A stretch of DNA of 64,000 bases, taken from NCBI GenBank assembly GCA_022822425.1, contig JAJEBS010000247.1, forward strand, positions 16,209-80,208. Direction: 5' to 3'. The notes beneath the pieces were generated by a model. That model did not search any database. It saw only the letters and a list, made by a program, of their open reading frames with translations, and was not told the DNA's origin. The first letter of the stretch is position 1. The number at the start of each line of letters is the position of its first letter. Shown in pieces: positions 47,144 through 56,813 of this stretch. Source of the DNA: Gemmatimonadota bacterium (GTDB lineage: Bacteria; Gemmatimonadota; Gemmatimonadetes; Longimicrobiales; Gaopeijiaceae). The position numbers were made by a program, and so were the translations under genes.

Positions 47144-48409
47144 TCAGCGGATCTGCTCCGGCAATCGCCTGATCGTGATGACCGGGACGTCAAACTCATC
47201 CGTTTCGAGGAAGGCGGCAAGACCATCGGGGCCGAACGCGTCCGGCATTGCGAGTTGCCCCACGGCGAACGTGCCCACGTATCGACCGTCCGGTGTGAGC
47301 ACGTCGATCGGACCCGGCTCACTCGTGCCCGGCTCCGAACTGCGCTCCACCCACAGGCTTCCCTCCCAGGTGACCTGCACCGCCGCAACCACCGGCACTT
47401 CGGGGTAGAACCGCATGTTCTCGAGCGCCGCCCGCTGAGTCGCTCGGACACGGTTGATCATCTCCCGGACCCCCGCGGGCGGTTCGCCCCCCCGTTGGGT
47501 AAATTGCCGGTTCGCCTCGCGCTCGAGGCGGCGCTCGCGCTCCGCGCGCCTCATCCGCTCCGTCACAGGCAGCGGCCGAATGGCTCGACGCAGGACACGC
47601 GAGATCGCGCCGGATGCGTCGGTGACCTTGATCGCGTAGGCCGACGAGTCAGAGAATGCGACTCCGCCCGCTGGTAGTGCGTCGAACAGAACTTCCGGTT
47701 CAAATCCCCATTCTTCGCCCATCCTGTCCAGCATGTCCTCGAAGTCTGCGACGGCGGGGAACTCGGTGGGCGCTCGTGGAGCCCAGGCCTCCGCCAGCAC
47801 TCGGTCCTCAGCCTCCGCCGAAGACATGCCAATGCGGAGGATCGAGCGCTCGTCACGGACCACAACCGTCTGCGATCCCGTCCGCTCCGGTCGCAGACCT
47901 GAACGGGTTCCGATTGCAATCCCAATCCCCGGGCCCGCTTCCCGCACGGTGCGCTCGAATTGACCGCTCGGATCGAAGACATGGTATCCCCTCATCCTGT
48001 CGCGAACGAGGGTGCGTCCGTCGCCCCACACGATGAGTTCCGTCGCCATCTGGAACTCCCCCGGGCCGCCGCCGGGACGCCCGAAGTCCCGCACATGGCG
48101 TCCGGCAGCGTCCACGACGACAACTCGCCTGCCGCCATCCGTGCCCGCACCGTCCAGCAGGTACAGGTTCCCGGCACCATCGAAGCCGACGCCCAGGATG
48201 GTAAAGAACTCCTCCCATTCGGCCTCCGCCTCCGTTGATCCGATACGGTACACCAACTCGAAGTCCGGTGACAGCGGCAGATCCTCCCTGGGCAGATCGA
48301 CAACTTCCTGGGCGCGGAGACCGATGGCCCCTGCGACCGTAGCGAGCGTTGTGGCGATCCACATTCGCCCGGTGGCCGGTAATTCCGGATTCCATTTCAT
48401 TGCGGTCAC
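47144..48409 (-). CDS. 6-bladed beta-propeller secreted protein
   Basis: [62 protein letters not shown]. Confidence 0.78.
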   Translation of the reverse strand: MTAMKWNPELPATGRMWIATTLATVAGAIGLRAQEVVDLPREDLPLSPDFELVYRIGSTEAEAEWEEFFTILGVGFDGAGNLYLLDGAGTDGGRRVVVVDAAGRHVRDFGRPGGGPGEFQMATELIVWGDGRTLVRDRMRGYHVFDPSGQFERTVREAGPGIGIAIGTRSGLRPERTGSQTVVVRDERSILRIGMSSAEAEDRVLAEAWAPRAPTEFPAVADFEDMLDRMGEEWGFEPEVLFDALPAGGVAFSDSSAYAIKVTDASGAISRVLRRAIRPLPVTERMRRAERERRLEREANRQFTQRGGEPPAGVREMINRVRATQRAALENMRFYPEVPVVAAVQVTWEGSLWVERSSEPGTSEPGPIDVLTPDGRYVGTFAVGQLAMPDAFGPDGLAAFLETDEFDVPVITIRRLPEQIR

Positions 48410-48663
48410 TTCTCCAGTTGGTCAGGTGGCTCTCACACCAAATACGATAATCGTCGTAGACACGGATACGCAAACCCCTCGGCGGCGTGACTGGTGCCGT
48501 TCAGTGCGTCGCCCACGCCCCTCGTTTGACAAGCCGGTGCGGAGGAGCGCAACCTGCGCCAATCCCGGCAGTCCGCGGATGCACTCCACCGGGACTCGAA
48601 CTCGCCGCGGATTCATCCACGGCCTGCCGGCGACTCATGGAAGCCGTCACCGAAGGAGGACCC

Positions 48664-48870
48664 ATGCAGACTCCGTACACGGATGAAGCCGCGCTCGAGC
48701 ACGCACGCCGACTCGCCGAAGTCGTCGGGCTCAACGAGAACCAGTTGCCCACCACCGTCTTCGCCGACGTGCTGAACGGGCTCGCCGAGTGCGAGGCGAT
48801 CCTGGCCGGGATGCCGCAGCAGGAAACGCCTCCCCCGGTCACGAAGCACGTGCCGGAGTGGCTGCCATGA
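48664..48870 (+). CDS. Small AtzG/GatC-like protein coupled to an amidase
   Basis: 69-codon ORF; YTDEAALEHARRLAEVVGLNENQLPTTVFADVLNGLAECEAILAGMP; stop overlaps the amidase ATG (ATGA). Confidence 0.6.
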   Translation: MQTPYTDEAALEHARRLAEVVGLNENQLPTTVFADVLNGLAECEAILAGMPQQETPPPVTKHVPEWLP

Positions 48871-50402
48871 ACGCCGCCGGGGGAACGGCACTCACGCGCC
48901 GAAGCTTCGTGAAGGCCGCGGGCGCGGCCGCCGCCGCGCCGTGGGTGCCCATGTCGCGGCAGCCGCGTTGGACCATCCCGCCGGTCGAACCGCAGGAGGT
49001 CCCGCTCTACGACCTGGAGGTTTGGCAGGCGGCCGATCTGATCCGCCGGCGAATCGTATCTCCCCTCGAGTTGGCCGAGGTGACCCTCGAACGCATCGCG
49101 GAAACCGAGCCGCGGATCGGGACCTTCGTCAATCAGTACCCGGCCGACGAGATCATGGCCCAGGCGGAAGCCGCCGAGGACGAGATCGCTGCGGGGCGTT
49201 ACCTCGGACCTCTGCACGGAATCACCGTGGGACTGAAGGATATCTACCTTACGGAGGGCAAGGTCACCGAGGGGAACTCCGGTCTCTACAGGGGCTTCAC
49301 CCCCTCTTTCGACGCGACCTCCGTGGCAAGGCTCAAGGCCGCGGGAGCCGTCATCTTGGGCAAGGTGGGCACCAGCGAACTGGCCACCGCGGACCAGTGG
49401 CCCGCGAAGAACCCCTGGGACTTCGATCGAGTTGCCGGCGGATCCAGCACGGGCTCGGCGACGGGTGTCGCGGCGTCCCAGTTCATGGTGGGAATGGGCA
49501 CCTGCACCGGCGGTTCAATCCGTGGTCCGGCCGCCAACTGCGGCATCACGGGGCTCAAGCCCACCTACGGAGCCATCAGCCTGCACGGGGTCCTCCCCCT
49601 CGCGTGGTCCATGGACCACCCCGGCCCGATGGTGCACAGCGCCCGGGACGCGGCGCTGGTGCTGGACGCGGTGGGTGGTGAAGATCCACTGGACCCGCAC
49701 TCCCGCAAGGTGACCCGCTACCGGACCGCCGAGGCGCTCTTCCGGGAGCCCCGGCCCAACCCCCTCGAACGGGTGGTGGTGGGCGTCCCCGCCGAAGACG
49801 ACTTCCTCATGGGCGTGCCCAACGACGAGCAACTGGGTGCCTTCGGGGAGGCGGTGGAGGTCATGAGATCATTGGGGGCTACGGTCCGCACCGTGCGCAC
49901 CAACGTGCTCTTCCCCGGACTCACGAGCCTGAGTTCGTTCTACCTGGTCATCCGAAGCGCGGAGGTGGGAGCGTATCAGCGGCACAACCTGCTGACCCGG
50001 CCCGACAACATGTCCGAGGCCTACCGTTCGCGGGTCGCTTCGGGTGTGCTGATGCCGGGGCATGCCTACGTACAGGCTCAGCGGGTGCGCCGGCACTGGC
50101 GCGACCGGTTCCTCACCGTCTTCGATGAATGCGACGTGCTGATTCACCCGGCGGACGACATTGCCGGACTGGTCGAGGGTGAGGATCCCCCGCGTCCCCG
50201 GGAGTCGACCGGGAGCAAGACCAATCTGTGGAACCTGTCGGGGGCACCGGCCGTCGCCATCCCCACCGGGTTCTCCGAGGTGGAGGGAATGCCGCTGTCG
50301 ATGCAGGTGGCGGCCGCTCCCGGCCGCGATGAGATTGCGCTCATCGTCGCGGACGCCTTCCAGCAGGTGACCGGGCACCACAGGGCGCGGCCGGCGTTGT
50401 AG
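48867..50402 (+). CDS. Tat-exported amidase (amidase signature family)
   Basis: TRRSFVKAAGAAAAA twin-arginine signal; GLKDIY, GGSSTGSATGVAA and TGGSIRGPAANCGITGLKPTYG (Ser-Ser-Lys triad context). Confidence 0.92.
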   Translation: MNAAGGTALTRRSFVKAAGAAAAAPWVPMSRQPRWTIPPVEPQEVPLYDLEVWQAADLIRRRIVSPLELAEVTLERIAETEPRIGTFVNQYPADEIMAQAEAAEDEIAAGRYLGPLHGITVGLKDIYLTEGKVTEGNSGLYRGFTPSFDATSVARLKAAGAVILGKVGTSELATADQWPAKNPWDFDRVAGGSSTGSATGVAASQFMVGMGTCTGGSIRGPAANCGITGLKPTYGAISLHGVLPLAWSMDHPGPMVHSARDAALVLDAVGGEDPLDPHSRKVTRYRTAEALFREPRPNPLERVVVGVPAEDDFLMGVPNDEQLGAFGEAVEVMRSLGATVRTVRTNVLFPGLTSLSSFYLVIRSAEVGAYQRHNLLTRPDNMSEAYRSRVASGVLMPGHAYVQAQRVRRHWRDRFLTVFDECDVLIHPADDIAGLVEGEDPPRPRESTGSKTNLWNLSGAPAVAIPTGFSEVEGMPLSMQVAAAPGRDEIALIVADAFQQVTGHHRARPAL

Positions 50403-50485
50403 GGAGGTCCTTGCCGGCAGGGCACGCGGGCCCCGGGAGCGGGGTCGGCGTCGTACAGCTTCCGCGGCGGCTCGGGGCCGCTGCC

Positions 50486-51070
50486 TCAGCCTGGTCTGCC
50501 CCACGGCCGCACAAACGTCTCCGGCTCCACTCCCAGCCCGTCCGCAACCCGCGTGATGTAGTTGAAATACCCGATCACCTGGGTCGCGTCGTGGATCGCG
50601 CGGTCGTCGAAGCCATGGCTGCGAAGCACTTCCAGATCACCCGCCCCCACTTCCGCCTGCCGCAGCGTGAGCTTCTCCGCATAGTCGCACAGCGCCCGGT
50701 CCGCCGCGGACAGCCCCGCCTCGCGCCAGTCGCGCACGATGGCGTGCACGAAGGCGTCGCGCTCGTGGTCGGTCTCGAACAGCTCCTCGATCTCTTCCCG
50801 GAGATCATGCGCGTGCGCCTGCTCTCAGTAGAAGCAGCCGTTCACCTTCGAGGTGACCACGGCGAGCATCTCACGACGCCAGCGGTTCAGCGGGGAAGCC
50901 CCGAACATCAGTGTGCGGTAGAACTGCATGGTGGTCTGCATGACCCGCGGGTTCAAGCTCATCACCCGCACGATGTTCCAGATCCGGCCGGCCCGATCCC
51001 GCGCCTCGCCGTACAGCCTGCGCAGGAGGCCGGTTGCCTCGGCTTCGGATACCTCTCTGATGTGGGACAT
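50486..51070 (-). CDS. CMD/AhpD-like peroxidase-related protein with one in-frame TGA (50825..50827), candidate selenoprotein (CxxU)
   Basis: ORFs 50825..51070 and 50486..50749 share a frame; read-through gives ...REMLAVVTSKVNGCFY-U-EQAHAHDLREEIEELFETDHERDAFVHAIVRDWREAGLSAADRALCDYAEKLT... Confidence 0.75.
50777..50824 (-). promoter_or_regulatory. SECIS-like stem-loop immediately 3' of the in-frame UGA
   Basis: RNA: UGA-GAGCAG-gcgcacgcgcau-GAUCUC-CGGGAA-GAGAUC-gaggag-CUGUUC; upper stem 6 bp perfect, lower stem 6 bp with one G-U, loop starts 25 nt after UGA with G in position 2. Confidence 0.6.
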
Positions 51071-51074
51071 GGAG

Positions 51075-53015
51075 CTACCTCGAAACCCCTTCGAAGTTGG
51101 TGTTCACGCCCGAGCGCCGGCTGCGGACCATCTGCGCGTCGGCGAATCCGCGCACCAGGCCGATGAAGTCGCCGGTACTCGCGCGGAACATGGGCCCGCG
51201 CCCCGAGTCCGCGCCAACCGGCCAGGCCAGGTCGATGCGCGTGACGCGGCTCGAGCCCGCCGGGAATGCGAGACGCAACCCGGCGCCGACCGCCGTCTTC
51301 CAGCCGGTGTCCATGCCGAACGGCACATCGCCCGCCCAGGCCCGTCCGGCATCGGCGAAGAAGGTCATCCCCAGGTCGATCGAGGACGGGGCCGGCCACC
51401 GCAGATCCACGCGATTCTCGAGGGAAGCCACCATCCGGCGGCCCGCCGGAAAGTCCTCCTCCTTGTACCCGCGCACCACGTCCCGGCCTCCCAGGGTCAG
51501 CTGGAAGGGCGAGATGGTGTTCCAGCCGCCGGCCGCGGAGACACGCGCGACCAGCGTCCTGGCGAAGCCCACGCCGGTCTGCCAGTAGGCAAGCAGGTCG
51601 GCCTCCGAAAAGATGTCCCGCCAGCGCCCATCCGTCTCGTCCTCGAACCGCACCCGCCGGGCTTCCGTGTCGGCATTCACCAGCAGCAGCGCCGATGCCG
51701 ATCCCACGCCCCCGAAGAACGAGACCCGGCCCATGAAGTCGCTCGCGAGCGCGGCCGGCGACGCCCGCGATGACTCGTCCTCCCCCGACAGCCACCCTCC
51801 CACCGACAGACGCGGCCCGAGCGTCAGCGAAAGATCGAGGCCCTGCGGCACGCTCTGCTCCCCGCTCACCGCGTCCAGCCCGCTCCGGGTCTCGAAACGC
51901 ACCTTTCGCCTGGCGAGGAGCAGATTGAAACGGGTGAGATCGTGCCCGCGCGTCTGGCCCGCGAGACGGGAGCCGAGACCCGGTTCGTCGTCGAGCAAAT
52001 TGCCGAAATCGAGGCCCCGAACGAGCGACACGGAGTCCGGGTATTCGTCGAAGCGCAGTGTTTCGTGCGTGATGCCGAAACCGAGCAGGGTCAGATTCCC
52101 CGGCTCACCGAAGCGATACGCCTGCGTGGCTTCGATGCGCTCCGCGAGCTCCGGAAGGAGGGCGTAGCTGTATTCCAGCGAGGGGTCGAGCACGTACGGA
52201 AAGAGCGACTCGCGACGATGGAAGCGCAGCCGCCCCGCGAAGCGCCCCACTTCTCCCACGAAAGGGTACACCAGCATCGCGTCCGTGAAGCTGCCCGAGC
52301 GCGTGCGGCCCGCGTTGAAGCGCCCGTCCAGCCGCGTACCGGCGAGGCGCGTGGAGTGCAGGGTGAGCCCGTAGTCCTGCCGCTGCTTGCGCTCCTGATA
52401 GAAGGCGCCGATCAGGTTGCCCGAGCCCAGGAAGTTCTCCTCCACCACGCTCGCGCCCTCGAACTGCAGCCCGTCATCGACCGTCACGTCGATCTGGATC
52501 TTGGTGGTCCACTCGTCGCGCGTCGTCACCCGCACGTGGCGGGTGCCGTCCGGCTGGGGCTCCGCGACGATGTCCGCGGTAGCGATGAAGCCGAGCTCGC
52601 GCAGGATCCGTTCGGACTCCTCGAAGAGAAACGGGTCCGGGCAGTCCCCCTCGCCGAACAGCAGCTCGCCGGCGATGAATCCCTCCCGCGTATCGACGTG
52701 CATGAAGTTGGCGAGCCCGCGGGTCCAGCGCAGGATGCGCGGCTGGGACGGGGGTCCCGGATCGAAGATGGGCTGGCTTTCGATGATGATGCGCGAGACC
52801 GGTCCCTCCTCGCAGGCCACGTCGGCACCGGGCGCCTGGGCACGCGCCGGAGCCACCGCCAGGAGCCCGAACAGCAGGCTGGTGTAGAGGAACCCGAGCA
52901 GGGCGCGCGCGGCGAAGCGGCACCTCGCGCGGCTCAAAGCCGGAAGGCAGCCAGACGGGGGGACGCAAACGGAAGCCGCGCCCGCAGGCGGAGCCTGAAC
53001 TGCGAGATGAAGCAA
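51075..53015 (-). CDS. BamA/Omp85-like surface antigen with POTRA-like N-terminal region (start uncertain)
   Basis: PVSRIIIESQPIFD..., RVTTRDEWTTKIQIDVTVDDGLQFEGASVVEENFLGSGNLIGAFYQERK, LTLGGRDVVRGYKEEDFPAGRRMVASLENRVDLRW. Confidence 0.82.
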   Translation of the reverse strand: MLHLAVQAPPAGAASVCVPPSGCLPALSRARCRFAARALLGFLYTSLLFGLLAVAPARAQAPGADVACEEGPVSRIIIESQPIFDPGPPSQPRILRWTRGLANFMHVDTREGFIAGELLFGEGDCPDPFLFEESERILRELGFIATADIVAEPQPDGTRHVRVTTRDEWTTKIQIDVTVDDGLQFEGASVVEENFLGSGNLIGAFYQERKQRQDYGLTLHSTRLAGTRLDGRFNAGRTRSGSFTDAMLVYPFVGEVGRFAGRLRFHRRESLFPYVLDPSLEYSYALLPELAERIEATQAYRFGEPGNLTLLGFGITHETLRFDEYPDSVSLVRGLDFGNLLDDEPGLGSRLAGQTRGHDLTRFNLLLARRKVRFETRSGLDAVSGEQSVPQGLDLSLTLGPRLSVGGWLSGEDESSRASPAALASDFMGRVSFFGGVGSASALLLVNADTEARRVRFEDETDGRWRDIFSEADLLAYWQTGVGFARTLVARVSAAGGWNTISPFQLTLGGRDVVRGYKEEDFPAGRRMVASLENRVDLRWPAPSSIDLGMTFFADAGRAWAGDVPFGMDTGWKTAVGAGLRLAFPAGSSRVTRIDLAWPVGADSGRGPMFRASTGDFIGLVRGFADAQMVRSRRSGVNTNFEGVSR

Positions 53016-53156
53016 GGGCGCCGTGGGATTTTGCCCGAAGGCAAGTTGACTCGGAACTGGCGGGAAGCGGACCCTAAAAACCGGTAATCTGCCCGAAGTC
53101 GGCCTTCCATGTTATGGCACCCGCGGGTCCGATGTTCCCGGGCGGTTGCGCCCCCG

Positions 53157-53186
53157 TTGACCCTCGCCCGTTCTCGCGAATAAGAT
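53157..53186 (+). promoter_or_regulatory. Sigma-70-like promoter for pckA: TTGACC-N18-TAAGAT
   Basis: Read directly; about 107 nt upstream of the pckA ATG. Confidence 0.5.
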
Positions 53187-53292
53187 TGGAGCCGTTGACT
53201 CCTCCGCGCGGCATAGTGATTCGAGAGGCCCGCGGAGGATCGTGTTTTGGGCCGCCGGCCTCTTCCATCCAGCCCGGAGTTCCCCGGATCTC

Positions 53293-54909
53293 ATGACCCT
53301 GCCAGCCCTCGACATGTCTCCAGCCCCCTCACGCACCGCCGTCGAACTCGACGCCCACGGTCTGACCCCCTCGGGGAACATCCACTGGAATCTCTCGCCC
53401 GCACGGCTCTGCGAGGCCGCCCTTGCCCGGGGCGAGGGCCATCTGGTGAACATGGGTCCCTTCGCCGCGGTCACCGTCCCGCACACGGGCCGCTCCCCGA
53501 ACGACCGCTTCACCGTCAAGGAACCCTCCACGGCCGACCAGATCGACTGGGGGACGATCAACCGCCCCATGAGCGAAGCGCATTACCGGGCGCTCAGGGC
53601 CGACATCATCGAATACCTGAACCCGCGCGAACTCTTCGTGCGCGATGCCCACTGCGGAGCCGATCCGGCGCACCGGATCTCGGTGCGCGTGGTCAGCCCG
53701 AGCGCCTGGCACACGCTCTTCGTGTACAACATGTTCCTGCGCCCGTCCGCCGGCGAACTGGCCGCCATCCGCCCCGACTTCGTCGTGCTGCACGCGCCTC
53801 TTCTCCAGGCCGACCCGGCGCGCCACGGCACCCGCAGCGGCACCGCGGTGGTCGTCAATCTGGCCGAGCGGACCGTGCTCGTGGCCGGCACGCGCTACGC
53901 AGGCGAGATCAAGAAGTCCATCTTCTCGTCGATGAACTTCTTCCTGCCCGGCAAGGGCGCGCTCCCCATGCACTGCTCGGCGAACATCGGCGAAGAAGGG
54001 GACACCGCGCTCTTCTTCGGGCTCTCGGGAACCGGCAAGACCACGCTTTCGGCGGATCACGCGCGCCGCCTGATCGGCGATGACGAGCACGGCTGGAGCG
54101 ACGACGGCATCTTCAACTTCGAGGGCGGATGCTACGCGAAGGTGATTCGGCTCTCCCCGGTGAACGAACCCGAGATCTACCGCACCACGAGGATGTTCGG
54201 GACCATCCTCGAGAACGTGATCTTCGACCAGGGCACGCGCGAGCTGGACCTCGACGACGACACCCTCACGGAGAACACGCGCGCATCCTATCCCATCCAC
54301 TACATCCCCGGGGCGGTGCCGGATGGCCGGGGCGGCCACCCGAACAACATCTTCTTCCTCACCGCCGACGCCTTCGGCGTGCTGCCGCCCATCGCGCGCC
54401 TGACTCCCGAGCAGGCGATGTACCACTTCCTGTCCGGGTACACCGCGAAGGTGGCGGGCACGGAGCGGGGTGTGACCGACCCGCGCGCGACCTTCAGCGC
54501 CTGCTTCGGCGCGCCCTTCCTGCCGATGCACCCGAGCGTCTACGCGCGCATCCTGGGCGAGAAGCTGCGCCGCCACGGCTCGCAGGTGTGGCTGGTGAAC
54601 ACCGGCTGGACGGGAGGCGGGTTCGGCACCGGCAGGCGCATGGACCTTCCGCACACGCGCGCGATGATCCGCGCGGCGCTCGACGGGTCGCTGGACGGGG
54701 TGCCGACGCGCACCGATCCGGTCTTCGGACTGGCGGTGCCGCGAGCGGTCGAAGGCGTGCCCGCACGTGTTCTGACCCCGCGCTCCACGTGGGCCGACCC
54801 GGAGGCCTACGACCGCGCGGCGGGCCGGCTGGCGTCCATGTTCCGGGACAACTTCTCAAGCTTCGCCGACGCCGCCCCGAAGGAGGTGCGCGCGGCGGGA
54901 CCAGGATAG
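53293..54909 (+). CDS. pckA: Phosphoenolpyruvate carboxykinase (ATP)
   Basis: FFGLSGTGKTTLSADHARRLIGDDEHGWSDDGIFNFEGGCYAKVI; GRSPNDRF; LVNTGWTGGGFGTGRRM. Confidence 0.96.
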   Translation: MTLPALDMSPAPSRTAVELDAHGLTPSGNIHWNLSPARLCEAALARGEGHLVNMGPFAAVTVPHTGRSPNDRFTVKEPSTADQIDWGTINRPMSEAHYRALRADIIEYLNPRELFVRDAHCGADPAHRISVRVVSPSAWHTLFVYNMFLRPSAGELAAIRPDFVVLHAPLLQADPARHGTRSGTAVVVNLAERTVLVAGTRYAGEIKKSIFSSMNFFLPGKGALPMHCSANIGEEGDTALFFGLSGTGKTTLSADHARRLIGDDEHGWSDDGIFNFEGGCYAKVIRLSPVNEPEIYRTTRMFGTILENVIFDQGTRELDLDDDTLTENTRASYPIHYIPGAVPDGRGGHPNNIFFLTADAFGVLPPIARLTPEQAMYHFLSGYTAKVAGTERGVTDPRATFSACFGAPFLPMHPSVYARILGEKLRRHGSQVWLVNTGWTGGGFGTGRRMDLPHTRAMIRAALDGSLDGVPTRTDPVFGLAVPRAVEGVPARVLTPRSTWADPEAYDRAAGRLASMFRDNFSSFADAAPKEVRAAGPG

Positions 54910-54986
54910 CGTCGAGGCAACGCGGGCCGAGCCCGCGCCGAAATCCGAGAAACCGGCCTGGGGCAGCGCCGGGACAGGGAGCCCAG

Positions 54987-55451
54987 ATGGCGAAGAAATA
55001 CTGGCTGATGAAGACGGAACCGGGCGTCTACTCGATCGACGACCTGGAGCGGGACGGCTACACCTGGTGGGAAGGCGTCCGCAATTACGGGGCACGCAAC
55101 AACATGCAGGCGATGAGCGTGGGCGACGAGGTGCTCTTCTACCACAGCATGGCCAGGCCGCCCGGCGTCGCGGGGCTGGCGCGCGTGTGCAAGGAAGCCT
55201 ATCCGGATCACTTCGCCTTCGACCCCGACGAACACTACTACGACCCGAAGTCCGACCCCGCGAAGCCCCGCTGGTACATGGTCGACGTGGAGTTCGTGGA
55301 GAAGTTCTCCGAGGTGGTGTCGCTGAAGGACATTCGCCTGGTGGCGGCGCTGAGCGAGATGGTGCTGGTGAAGAACTCGCGCCTTTCGGTCCAGCCGGTG
55401 CGCCGGGAGGAGTTCGAGACCATCCGCGGGATGGGCCGCGGCGAGGGCTGA
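54987..55451 (+). CDS. EVE domain-containing protein
   Basis: MAKKYWLMKTEPGVYSIDDLERDGYTWWEGVRNYGARNNMQAMSVGDEVLFYHS. Confidence 0.93.
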   Translation: MAKKYWLMKTEPGVYSIDDLERDGYTWWEGVRNYGARNNMQAMSVGDEVLFYHSMARPPGVAGLARVCKEAYPDHFAFDPDEHYYDPKSDPAKPRWYMVDVEFVEKFSEVVSLKDIRLVAALSEMVLVKNSRLSVQPVRREEFETIRGMGRGEG

Positions 55452-55472
55452 CCGCGCCGGCCGACTCCCCGC

Positions 55473-56813
55473 ATGTCCTCCCGGAGCGCGCCCACCCTGA
55501 TTCGCGACCCGATCTGGGGTTCCATCCGGCTGGACGCAACCGCCACCCGCATCACGGACGCCCCCGCCTTCCAGCGGCTGCGCTACATCCGCCAGCTCGG
55601 TCTGGCCCACCTGGTCTACCCGGGCGCCACCCACACCCGTTTCACCCACGTGCTCGGCGTTTATCACCTGGTGAGCACCGCCCTGCGGAGCCTGAGGAAG
55701 CGGGAATCCCTCCCCGACCACGTGTGGGCGGGAGCCGAGCTGGTGCCGTACGCGGGACTCCTGCACGACATCGGCCACTACCCCTTCTCGCACGCGCTCG
55801 ACGACCTGCGCGGCGACGATCATCCGGGTGACCACGAGGCGGTCGCGGCACACTTTCTGGAGTCGCCCGAAGTGCGGGATGCGCTGGCCGGGCTGGGACC
55901 GGGGGCCGCCGCGGAAATCGGCGCGCTCATCCGCGGCGAGAGCACCGCCCCGCTGCGCGGCCTGGTGCACGGCAGCCTCGACATGGACAAGATGGACTAC
56001 CTCAAGCGCGACGCGCGCTCCTGCGGGGTCCCCTACGGCGAGGTCGATGTCGAGCGCCTCCTGCAGGGCCTGGTCATTCTCCAGGACCCGGACAGCGGCG
56101 CGTTCGAGGTGGGGGTGGACGAGAAGGCGGTTACCGCGCTGGAATCCCTGCTGTTCGCCAAGTACCAGATGTTCCGCAACGTGTACTGGCACCACGCGGT
56201 GCGCGCGGGCACGGTGCTCTGCGCGCGCATCGTCAACGACGCGGTGGCCGCGGGGCTGGTCGGGGGGCGTGAGCTGGCGGGCCCGACCGACGACGAACTC
56301 CTGCACCTGATCGGTCGCCGCGCGCGGAATCGCGGCGGGGCCGTCGCCGACCGCATCCGCCGCCGCTGGCTCCCGGCCCTCAGGGCCCGGCGTCTCCCGA
56401 AGCGCGCCGCCGAGCTCACCGCCGCCGACCTGGGCGACCGAAGCCTCCCCCCCTGGATCGAGGCCCCGGGTCCCGAACGCCGCCGGCTTGAGGACCAGCT
56501 CGCCGAGGCGCTCTCCCTGGAGCCCGGCGAGGTCGTGATCGACTTCCCCTGCAAGCCCGCCATGTTCCAGCTCGACCTCCTGGTGCGCCGCCGCAGCGGG
56601 CGTGCCGAGAGGCTGGGCAAGACCGGCATACCCGGCGTCATCGACCTCCCCAGGGTGGCCCGCGAACTCTACCGCACCTCCCGGGTGCTCCGCGTCTTCA
56701 CCCTCGAAAAGAGGTCGCTCGCGCCCGACGAGGTCATCGCTCTGGTCACGGAGACGCACGGGCATCCACCCGGGGAGCGCGCGCCGTCCGCGGCGACGGC
56801 ATCCGGCCCGTAG
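55473..56813 (+). CDS. HD-domain phosphohydrolase (dGTPase-like)
   Basis: RDPIWGSIRLDATATRITDAPAFQRLRYIRQLGLAHLVYPGATHTRFTHVLGVYHL ... LLHDIGHYPFSHALDDL. Confidence 0.93.
   Translation: MSSRSAPTLIRDPIWGSIRLDATATRITDAPAFQRLRYIRQLGLAHLVYPGATHTRFTHVLGVYHLVSTALRSLRKRESLPDHVWAGAELVPYAGLLHDIGHYPFSHALDDLRGDDHPGDHEAVAAHFLESPEVRDALAGLGPGAAAEIGALIRGESTAPLRGLVHGSLDMDKMDYLKRDARSCGVPYGEVDVERLLQGLVILQDPDSGAFEVGVDEKAVTALESLLFAKYQMFRNVYWHHAVRAGTVLCARIVNDAVAAGLVGGRELAGPTDDELLHLIGRRARNRGGAVADRIRRRWLPALRARRLPKRAAELTAADLGDRSLPPWIEAPGPERRRLEDQLAEALSLEPGEVVIDFPCKPAMFQLDLLVRRRSGRAERLGKTGIPGVIDLPRVARELYRTSRVLRVFTLEKRSLAPDEVIALVTETHGHPPGERAPSAATASGP

Noticed and set aside
47695-47715. GGTTCAAATCC T-loop-like sequence
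   Set aside because: It lies inside the 47144..48409 coding frame and has no stem pairing.
48444-48454. Short palindrome ACGATAATCGT upstream of the 47144..48409 gene
   Set aside because: Only 5-bp arms; too short to claim without conservation data.
48570-48610. tRNA-like GGGACTCGAAC element (T-arm on the minus strand)
   Set aside because: The flanking bases do not form a T-stem (GCGAG does not pair with CCCGG) and no acceptor, D or anticodon arm is seen.
50825-50827. Reading the split CMD-like gene as an ordinary pseudogene
   Set aside because: There is one disruption only, exactly at the redox Cys, both halves are intact, and a SECIS-like hairpin follows. A pseudogene or base-call error is still possible and is stated in the refutation tests.
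53031-53044. TTGCC-CGAA-GGCAA mini-hairpin (UUCG loop on the minus strand) upstream of the BamA-like gene
   Set aside because: Only a 5-bp stem with no associated element; not enough to call a regulator.
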